Origin: JBGSST01 sp041736915 | GTDB lineage: Bacteria; Bdellovibrionota; FAC87; UBA2466 | Length of the DNA: 23,988 nucleotides | Reading direction: 5' to 3' | Assembly: GCA_041736915.1 (NCBI GenBank) | Contig: JBGSST010000399.1 | Span: forward strand, 1 to 23,988 | Shown here: positions 15,457 to 21,178 of the stretch, piece after piece | Layout of the letters: each line of letters begins with the position of its first letter | Numbering within the stretch: position 1 is the first letter of the stretch | Position numbers and translations under genes: made by a program | The notes under the pieces: model-generated | Seen by the model: the letters and a program-made list of their open reading frames with translations, nothing else | The model's database searches: none | Told to the model about the DNA's origin: nothing

Positions 15457-17319
15457 GTGAGCCAAGCTACGCCCAAACCACCGTCCATCCGGATTACGAT
15501 CGGCACCAAGATCTCGCTGGTCGTGTCCCTTCTGCTGCTGGGCGCGGTGGCGAGCCTGGTTTGGGTTTCCACGCGTCTGTTCATCGCCGACAACACACAG
15601 CTGATTCACATGATGAATGCCGAATCGGCGTCGAGTCATGCCGCCCAGGTGCGCGAAGTATTCGAGCGCCTGTCCGATAAGCTCATCTTTCTCGGGCAGA
15701 ATCTTTTGCAGGGCGGCGGCAATGAGCCCGCTCGCCAACAGATTATCAAAGATCTTTTTGAGCGCGACGAGTCGCTGCTCGGCGTGGTCGTTTACGAGTA
15801 CTCACCGGATGGGCGAGCCACGCCGGTTCGGCGCGCAAGCTCGCCATTGATGAACGACCAAAGCACGGCGCAAGATTGGGAACGCGACCTGGTAGACCTC
15901 GTCGCCAAATCCAAAACGATTCAGCACAAAACTCTGCAGGCCGGCGAGATGCACGTGGAGCGCGTGGTGTTCCGTAACGGGCAGTCCGGCATGGCGGTGG
16001 CCATCCCCTTCATCAAGAATCTGAACGAGCAGGGATTCTCGCACTCGCTGGTGGGGTTTGTACTGACCTCACGATTCTTTCGGGAAAGCAACGAGAAGGA
16101 GCTGATCACTCACTTCATCGTCGACCGAAATGGCATCTGTCTTTCCCACAGTGACCCGTCGATCGCCGAAGCCGGAGAGAATCTGAGCTATCTGGGAATT
16201 GTGCAGGAAATGCGCAAAGGCAAAATGCACAACGGCAACACCCACTACACGGATGCCCAAACGGGCGAGAGCCGAATGGGGGCCTACCGGCTGGCCGGAT
16301 TTGCCGGGCTCGGCGTGGTGGCCGAGGTTCCGCAAGGCAAAGCATCGGAGACCGCACTTTGGGTTCAGTTTCGTGCAGGCTTACTCGCGCTAATCATCCT
16401 TTGCGTGTCGGTTCTGGTCGGCAACCTGTTTTCCGACACCATCACCTCACCGATTTACGACTTGGTACGCGCCGCCAACCGCATCACCAAAGGCGACTTC
16501 AAGATTGATCTCCGGAATCGATCGCGCGATGAGGTCGGCTACCTCTCCCACTCGTTCAACGCGATGGCGAAAGGCCTGGAGGAACGCGACAAAGCGAAGA
16601 AGGCTTTGACCAAGTTTCACAGCAAGGAGATTGCCGAGAAGATGCTAGCCGGCGAGATCAAGCTGAGTGGAGAGCGAAAACGCGCAATCGTCTTCTTCAG
16701 CGACATTCGCAACTTTACAAAGATGTCGGATTCGATGCCGCCCGAGCAGGTGGTTGAGTTCCTGAACGAGTACATGTCCGCAATGGTACCAATCATCCTG
16801 AAGCACGGTGGTTACGTCGACAAATTCATGGGCGACGCGATCATGGCTCTGTGGTCCGTTCCCGACTCTCATCCCAACGATCTGCCAAACGCTTTGTCCG
16901 CCTGTCTCGCGATGCGCGTGGCGCTAAGTAAGCTCAACGAATCACGCAAGGACCGCAAGCTACCCCCACTTTACATCGGGATGGCGCTGCACATCGGTGA
17001 AGTCACCGTAGGTAACATCGGCTCAAACGAACGCATGGAGTACACGGTGATTGGCGACACGGTGAACACCGCGTCGCGCATCGAGGCTTCCACCAAAGTT
17101 TACGGCACGGATCTGCTCGTCGAGAAGGCGATTAGTGAGCCGCTCGGCCGTACTTTCGTGTTCGAGCCTTGCGATGTCGTGCACGTCAAAGGAAAGAGCG
17201 AGCCGCTCGAGTTGTTCCGCGTTCGCGGTTACCGAAAGTCCGACGGCAGCACCGTCATTGTGGAAACGCCCTACAGCACCTACCCACCCAGCGATTCAAA
17301 TAAGGTGAAAGCCGCCTGA
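15457..17319 (+). CDS. Membrane adenylate cyclase, periplasmic sensor + HAMP + class III catalytic domain
   Basis: Makes cyclic AMP in response to an unknown extracytoplasmic cue. 620 residues. The first membrane helix is at about 18-38, followed by a periplasmic sensor of about 265 residues (CACHE-like in size and layout; family not certain). The second helix is at 304-326. HAMP spans about 327-380 with the SP...L and E/DEVGYL pattern, then a class III cyclase domain at about 405-595. Metal-binding D416 (FSDIRNF) and D460 are present, adenine-selecting K456 fits ATP rather than GTP, D534 is in VIGDTVN, and transition-state N537 and R541 are intact. It should therefore be active as a homodimer. 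It is divergent from the FecR/FN3 gene by 57 bp. GTG 15457 is the only start that keeps the basic N-terminus and first helix. Confidence 0.93.
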   Translation: MSQATPKPPSIRITIGTKISLVVSLLLLGAVASLVWVSTRLFIADNTQLIHMMNAESASSHAAQVREVFERLSDKLIFLGQNLLQGGGNEPARQQIIKDLFERDESLLGVVVYEYSPDGRATPVRRASSPLMNDQSTAQDWERDLVDLVAKSKTIQHKTLQAGEMHVERVVFRNGQSGMAVAIPFIKNLNEQGFSHSLVGFVLTSRFFRESNEKELITHFIVDRNGICLSHSDPSIAEAGENLSYLGIVQEMRKGKMHNGNTHYTDAQTGESRMGAYRLAGFAGLGVVAEVPQGKASETALWVQFRAGLLALIILCVSVLVGNLFSDTITSPIYDLVRAANRITKGDFKIDLRNRSRDEVGYLSHSFNAMAKGLEERDKAKKALTKFHSKEIAEKMLAGEIKLSGERKRAIVFFSDIRNFTKMSDSMPPEQVVEFLNEYMSAMVPIILKHGGYVDKFMGDAIMALWSVPDSHPNDLPNALSACLAMRVALSKLNESRKDRKLPPLYIGMALHIGEVTVGNIGSNERMEYTVIGDTVNTASRIEASTKVYGTDLLVEKAISEPLGRTFVFEPCDVVHVKGKSEPLELFRVRGYRKSDGSTVIVETPYSTYPPSDSNKVKAA

Positions 17320-17352
17320 CGAAACGCTCGCCGACCCGCCGAAGCCGTGCTA

Positions 17353-17358
17353 GAAAAT
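17353..17358 (+). promoter_or_regulatory. Possible leaderless -10 of the DUF481 gene
   Basis: GAAAAT ends exactly 6 nt before ATG 17365, with no ribosome binding site between. It has four of six consensus matches and no good -35, so its weight comes mainly from the recurring spacing in this window. Confidence 0.3.
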
Positions 17359-17364
17359 CGGCCT

Positions 17365-18099
17365 ATGAAAAAACTGCTGATTTCTTTTTTTACACTGGCG
17401 TTGGTTAACTTTTCTCAGGCCGAAGAGGCCACCACGGCGACCGCGAAAGCGGCCGAGTGGGACAGTAATGCGGAGCTCTCGTTGCTCCTCACCTCGGGCA
17501 ACACCGACGTGCGGACGCTCGGACTTGGCGTGGGCACGATTTACAAACCCCTTCCGTGGGTGATCAGCGCCAAGGGCGCGATCGTGAATAGCAGCAGCGG
17601 CGGCACTACCGTCGCCGACGCCTACACGGCGGATGCGCGCGGCGAGCGGAAGCTGACTGATGACTTGGGCATCTACCTCAATGCGAATTTCCTGAAGAAC
17701 GTCTTCGCGGGCTTCAACGAACGGTACAGCGGTGAGGCCGGCTTGACCTATGCCCTGCTCAACTCGGGCGCCCACACGCTCTCGACGGAGGCCGGCTTTG
17801 GTCTCATCAACGAAAATCGTACCGACCTGACGAAGCAGACTTTCGTCAGCGCGCGTATCGGAGCCGAGTACAAGTGGAAGTTCTCCGAAACGGCAGACTT
17901 CACGAACACCTTATCGTTGCTGGATAATCTAAAAACCACCAGCGACTGGCGTATCGTGAACACCTCGTCCGTCACGGCGGTTTTGACGAGCATCTTGTCG
18001 CTCAAAGCCTCGCTGAAGATCGAGCACCTGAATTTGCCGGTCACCGGAAAGAAGAAGACGGATACGACGACGTCGATCGCGCTCGTCGCGAAATTCTAA
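17365..18099 (+). CDS. DUF481-family outer-membrane protein
   Basis: Predicted outer-membrane beta-barrel of 244 residues, like E. coli YdiY and other DUF481 proteins, whose function is unknown. ATG 17365 is chosen over an in-frame GTG 18 nt upstream because it gives a proper signal peptide (1-19, MKK start, cleavage after SQA). The mature protein opens with the family hallmark, a strand with LLLTSGNTDVRTLGLG at about 37-52. Alternating strands then follow to a C-terminal KF, the terminal Phe typical of barrel substrates of BAM. Mid-protein features include GEAGLTYAL and an R-I-GAEYKW strand. It follows the cyclase gene by 45 nt on the same strand and ends at its own terminator. Confidence 0.88.
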   Translation: MKKLLISFFTLALVNFSQAEEATTATAKAAEWDSNAELSLLLTSGNTDVRTLGLGVGTIYKPLPWVISAKGAIVNSSSGGTTVADAYTADARGERKLTDDLGIYLNANFLKNVFAGFNERYSGEAGLTYALLNSGAHTLSTEAGFGLINENRTDLTKQTFVSARIGAEYKWKFSETADFTNTLSLLDNLKTTSDWRIVNTSSVTAVLTSILSLKASLKIEHLNLPVTGKKKTDTTTSIALVAKF

Positions 18100-18126
18100 A
18101 GCTACTGTTTAGATTTCTCCATATTC

Positions 18127-18180
18127 GGCCCCGTTTATCGACGATAACGACTATCGCGTAGACGGGGCTGTTTACTTTTT
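18127..18180 (+). terminator. Long hairpin terminator after the DUF481 gene
   Basis: GCCCCGTTTAT (18128-18138) pairs with GTAGACGGGGC (18158-18168) over 11 positions including two G-U pairs. An inner stem CGATA/TATCG (18142-18146, 18152-18156) closes an ACGAC loop. A T-rich tract with T3 and T5 runs follows (18171-18180). Its place 28 nt after the stop supports terminator function. Confidence 0.75.
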
Positions 18181-18246
18181 ATGCAACCCGCTATCGCGCC
18201 CAACTCCCTCGCCAATTCGGAACAATGATCACTTACCCTGTCTGGG

Positions 18247-18290
18247 GTTTGGCTACTCCCCCGAATGGGGGAGCCGATTTCGAGGCAAAC
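18247..18290 (+). other. Structured element upstream of the delta-60 lipoprotein gene
   Basis: CTCCCCC (18256-18262) pairs perfectly with GGGGGAG (18267-18273) around GAAT. An outer GTTTG (18247-18251) can pair with CAAAC (18286-18290). No T-run follows on either strand, so it is not an ordinary terminator. It lies 44 nt before GTG 18334 and may be a leader structure or a protein-binding palindrome. The rest of 18181-18333 shows no gene. Confidence 0.45.
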
Positions 18291-18333
18291 TAGCGACGAT
18301 TCATACGGTATCCCGTTTGCACGCTTATAAGGT

Positions 18334-20142
18334 GTGGCACGTCGGGTACAACATTTACTTTCCCTTCCCTTATTGGCGTTCGCCATCGCGTTCTCTAGTT
18401 TGCTTACCGGATGTTTCAGTACGAAAGCGGCGTGGACCCCGTACGGTGAAAGAGCTCAGCTCCAAGCCATCGCCTTGAGCGTGCAGGGCACCACCACGGT
18501 ACCGCACAGCGGTAGCCGGGAGATTCTCATCGAAGGCGGTAGCTCGTTTTACACCTGCGCGATCGTGAGTAGCGGAACGACGAGCCAGGGTCAGGTTACG
18601 CTCGAGTACGTTTCGGCTTCCGTGGCGAAGTGCACGTACCGGGCGCCGGACTCGGGCGGAGGCCTGAGCCCTACGGTCAGAGTGACCGATGAAAAGTATC
18701 CCACGAACTTCAAAGAGACGACGCTCACCGTTCCCCCGTCGGGCGAACCCGACCTCACGTTCGGTACGAGCGGCGTCAGTGGATTGCCGGGCGCCGTCAT
18801 CGGTTACGCCGCGCGCGATGCCAAGCTGACGGGCTTCGATGTGGATCGGCAGGACCGGCTCATTTTGTCGGGCGTTTTCATCGGCACGGGATTCAACGAC
18901 GACATCGGTTTCGTGGCCCGCTTCGATACTAGCGGCGAGCCCGATACTACCTTCGCCACGAATGGCCTGTACACGTTCACCGAAACGAACTGCCCTTCCG
19001 GCACCGGGTCGGGGGCCGACGTGCAAGAGGTTTACGCAAAGGCCGAGAAGGACGGCGACGGGATCAAGCTCGTCTACAATAAGTCGAACGACTTCGCCGA
19101 GCGGCTCGACGCGAGTGGTTTGCTGGACACGAGCTGGGGCGCGGAAAGCGGTTGCACGAAGCTCTCCACGATCGTAACGGCGCCGTACCTTCTCAACTCC
19201 TTTACCCTCGATCACGAAGACAACCTATGGCTCGGTTCCGCGGCGGGACCGTTCTCGGTGGCCCGTGTTCATCACAACGGCACCAGCGTGAAACAAAGCT
19301 CTACCATTCCGATCCCGGCAGACTACGGCATGACCAACACGGGAGCGAGCCAGCGTCCCCGCTTTTTCAGCAAGGGCACGAGGATGTTCGTGCTGGCTCA
19401 GGGCAAACGCACGGCCAATAGTGACTTAGGACTCTTGCTATTTGAGCTGGAGGCGTCCGGCGGAAACATCGTGGCCAGAACTTCGAATGGTTTTGCGGCG
19501 GGTGCTTATTTTATCCCGACCGAAAATCCGGCGACGGAGCCGTCCCCCACCCACGAGCTCGTTTACGCCTCGTCCGCAAAGATGGACGAAGCGGGGGCAG
19601 TGCACATTGGCGCACATTCCTACTTTAACGATCCGGACATGGGTGATCCCGACGTGGGTTTCTACTATCGTTACCGCACCGAAAATTGGGACTCGATCAC
19701 CCAGCAGGGCGCGGCCGGCCGCGAGAACGATCTGCAGCCCTCGCAGTTCAGCCAGTCGATCATGTCTCCACCCCATAGTGGCGGCACGGCTTTCGGTGCG
19801 GACATTGCTCCGTTCTTCACTCTCGGCGCGGCGGGTGGCCTCCTTCAAGCCAACGGTGGTTTTCTGATTTTTGGTACCAACACCGCGCTGAGTTTTTTCG
19901 CCCAGGCGACTACGGGCCGCTTTCTGCCGAGCGGAGGCCCCGACTCCGATTTTCGCAATGCCCGGTCGGGTGACGCGAGCGTGCAGGTACCGTTGATGAA
20001 CGTGACGATTGGTAGCGGCTTTACCTCGGGCTTCGCGCACGGAGCCGAGATGCCGGATGGCCGTTATGTCGCGGCGGGACACTTTAAAGAATCAGGTGCT
20101 GGTAACTATAACAAGGTGTGGGTGGCCCGTTTCTGGCCGTAA
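18334..20142 (+). CDS. Delta-60-repeat (DUF5122) beta-propeller lipoprotein
   Basis: Predicted lipoprotein of 602 residues. The lipoprotein signal has arginines at 3-4, a hydrophobic core and lipobox LTGC with C27. GTG 18334 is used because it retains the basic n-region and AAGG lies directly upstream. Residues about 40-125 look like a small Ig-like module. After that come delta-60-type repeats, recognised by the phrases DLTFGTSGV and FDTSGEPDTTFATNGL, which alternate with strands such as VDRQDRLILSGVF. These repeats form WD-like propellers of unknown function, usually in secreted proteins of delta-proteobacteria and relatives. Later blades (residues about 280-600) are diverged but end with DGRYVAAGHF and a final ARFWP strand that echoes the repeat. 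No enzymatic motif is seen. Confidence 0.85.
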   Translation: MARRVQHLLSLPLLAFAIAFSSLLTGCFSTKAAWTPYGERAQLQAIALSVQGTTTVPHSGSREILIEGGSSFYTCAIVSSGTTSQGQVTLEYVSASVAKCTYRAPDSGGGLSPTVRVTDEKYPTNFKETTLTVPPSGEPDLTFGTSGVSGLPGAVIGYAARDAKLTGFDVDRQDRLILSGVFIGTGFNDDIGFVARFDTSGEPDTTFATNGLYTFTETNCPSGTGSGADVQEVYAKAEKDGDGIKLVYNKSNDFAERLDASGLLDTSWGAESGCTKLSTIVTAPYLLNSFTLDHEDNLWLGSAAGPFSVARVHHNGTSVKQSSTIPIPADYGMTNTGASQRPRFFSKGTRMFVLAQGKRTANSDLGLLLFELEASGGNIVARTSNGFAAGAYFIPTENPATEPSPTHELVYASSAKMDEAGAVHIGAHSYFNDPDMGDPDVGFYYRYRTENWDSITQQGAAGRENDLQPSQFSQSIMSPPHSGGTAFGADIAPFFTLGAAGGLLQANGGFLIFGTNTALSFFAQATTGRFLPSGGPDSDFRNARSGDASVQVPLMNVTIGSGFTSGFAHGAEMPDGRYVAAGHFKESGAGNYNKVWVARFWP

Positions 20143-20156
20143 CGTGCGTCACCCTA

Positions 20157-20162
20157 TATAAT
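20157..20162 (+). promoter_or_regulatory. Consensus -10 abutting the small exported protein gene
   Basis: A perfect TATAAT ends 6 nt before ATG 20169 and no ribosome binding site is present, so a leaderless transcript is predicted. The -35 region is poor. Confidence 0.5.
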
Positions 20163-20168
20163 GAGATT

Positions 20169-20510
20169 ATGCGAAAAACTTTGGTCGTCGTTTTTCTCTG
20201 TAGCGTTTCCCTAGGTTCCGTCGCTTTCGGCGAGGGAACCCATGGGGCTCCGGCGGCCGGTGCGCCGTCGCACAATACGGGAAGCCGTCCTTACATGGAC
20301 GGACCACAAGCGCCGCGCACCGTCGAAATGAGTCTTTTCGACAACGATCAGGAATCGACCGAAGGTTTGCAAGAACGCATTCTCAGGAACCTCGAGCGCA
20401 TGAACGGCGAGAACCACTGTCCCCCGGACCCGTCCGCCGCTTACGAGCCTTGCACCGGCACGAAGCCCGTCGGTGAGTTCGGTAAAGACGAAGACACTTC
20501 CGCCCTTTGA
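20169..20510 (+). CDS. Small exported protein of unknown function
   Basis: 113 residues, not recognised. ATG 20169 is chosen over a longer upstream frame because it starts a textbook signal peptide (MRK, hydrophobic 4-20, cleavage near 20-22) and lies 6 nt after TATAAT. The mature protein of about 92 residues is hydrophilic: a Gly/Ala/Pro-rich segment (22-50), a probable amphipathic helix at about 63-79 (STEGLQERILRNLERM), then two cysteines (C84, C95) around a Pro-rich turn, which may form a disulfide. No membrane segment or lipobox is seen. It lies 26 nt after the delta-60 lipoprotein gene and 31 nt before the cobalamin adenosyltransferase gene. Confidence 0.7.
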   Translation: MRKTLVVVFLCSVSLGSVAFGEGTHGAPAAGAPSHNTGSRPYMDGPQAPRTVEMSLFDNDQESTEGLQERILRNLERMNGENHCPPDPSAAYEPCTGTKPVGEFGKDEDTSAL

Positions 20511-20535
20511 TAAGCGCCATCCGTACCTTTAAGAT
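20507..20535 (+). promoter_or_regulatory. Well-formed promoter for the adenosyltransferase gene, probably leaderless
   Basis: TTGATA (20507-20512), a 17-nt spacer and TAAGAT (20530-20535) form a near-consensus sigma-70 promoter. The -10 ends 6 nt before ATG 20542. The -35 overlaps the stop codon of the previous gene. No ribosome binding site is present. Confidence 0.65.
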
Positions 20536-20541
20536 GGGCGG

Positions 20542-21102
20542 ATGAAGATTTATACGAAAACGGGCGATACGGGCACTACCGGACTTTATGGCGGCCAGCG
20601 CGTGCCCAAACACTCGCCGCGCATTCAGGCCTACGGAGAGGTCGACGAGCTAAACGCCGTACTGGGGCTGGTTCGGGCCGAGACCACCCACGAACCGATT
20701 CAGCAGTCGCTGCTCGAGATCCAAAACACCTTGTTCGTCATGGGGGCCCAGCTCGCCTCCCCCCGCGTCGATCCAAAGATCGAGATCATCACCTCGGCCC
20801 ACGTAGACTTTCTGGAACGCCAGATCGACGCGATTACCGAAGCCCTGCCGCCACTCAGGCACTTCATTTTGCCCGGGGGCTCCCGCACGGCGGCCCAGCT
20901 GCATCTCGGCCGCACGGTCTGCCGCCGGGCCGAGCGAACCGCCGTTCATTTGAGCCAGCTGCCCAACGAGTCGGTAGACCACTGGGTACTCATCTACTTG
21001 AATCGGTTATCGGATTTCCTCTTCGTGCTGAGCCGTTTGGCCAACCAGCTGGAGAAAAAGCCGGATACCGAATGGATCCCCAAGGGGACCGGCAAAAGTT
21101 GA
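20542..21102 (+). CDS. PduO-type ATP:cob(I)alamin adenosyltransferase
   Basis: Transfers the 5'-deoxyadenosyl group of ATP to cob(I)alamin, producing adenosylcobalamin for B12-dependent enzymes. It acts as a cytoplasmic trimer in known cases. 186 residues, normal length. Motifs are in order: the ATP-binding N-terminal TKTGDTGTTGLYGG (5-18), YGEVDELNA (31-39), FILPGG (108-113), RTVCRRAER (124-132) and the C-terminal NRLSDFLF (154-161). All key family residues are present, so it should be active. No other cobalamin gene or B12-dependent mutase is in the window, so its client is elsewhere. It has its own promoter inside the end of the preceding gene. Its stop codon overlaps a palindrome that precedes the iron permease promoter. 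Confidence 0.95.
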   Translation: MKIYTKTGDTGTTGLYGGQRVPKHSPRIQAYGEVDELNAVLGLVRAETTHEPIQQSLLEIQNTLFVMGAQLASPRVDPKIEIITSAHVDFLERQIDAITEALPPLRHFILPGGSRTAAQLHLGRTVCRRAERTAVHLSQLPNESVDHWVLIYLNRLSDFLFVLSRLANQLEKKPDTEWIPKGTGKS

Positions 21103-21115
21103 GAAACGTTCTCAA
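21099..21115. promoter_or_regulatory. Fur-box-like palindrome upstream of the iron permease
   Basis: TTGAGAA (21099-21105) and TTCTCAA (21109-21115) are perfect inverted repeats around ACG. Read as a 7-1-7 site, TGAGAAA-C-GTTCTCA agrees with the classic Fur pattern TGATAAT-N-ATTATCA at 10 of 14 positions. It lies 7 nt before the -35 of the permease gene. A Fur-family operator is plausible. The short AT-rich stem without a T-run argues against a terminator. Confidence 0.5.
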
Positions 21116-21121
21116 TTTGCC

Positions 21122-21151
21122 TTGACCGCCGCATCATTTTCCCGCTAAAAA
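21122..21151 (+). promoter_or_regulatory. Promoter of the cytochrome c-FTR1 gene
   Basis: TTGACC (21122-21127), an 18-nt spacer and TAAAAA (21146-21151) give a good sigma-70 match. The transcript would start near 21158, leaving a leader of about 20 nt whose GGGCC/GGCCC segments could form a small hairpin before ATG 21179. Confidence 0.5.
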
Positions 21152-21178
21152 TCAGGGTGGGCCCTTGGCCCCCCTACT

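Noticed and set aside
18370..19215. 281-codon open frame antisense to the delta-60 lipoprotein gene
   Set aside because: Arg-rich shadow composition with no motif or ribosome binding site, whereas the plus-strand gene has a lipobox and repeats.
21099..21115. Terminator for the adenosyltransferase gene
   Set aside because: The stem is short and AT-rich, begins inside the stop codon and has no T-run, so an operator is the better reading.
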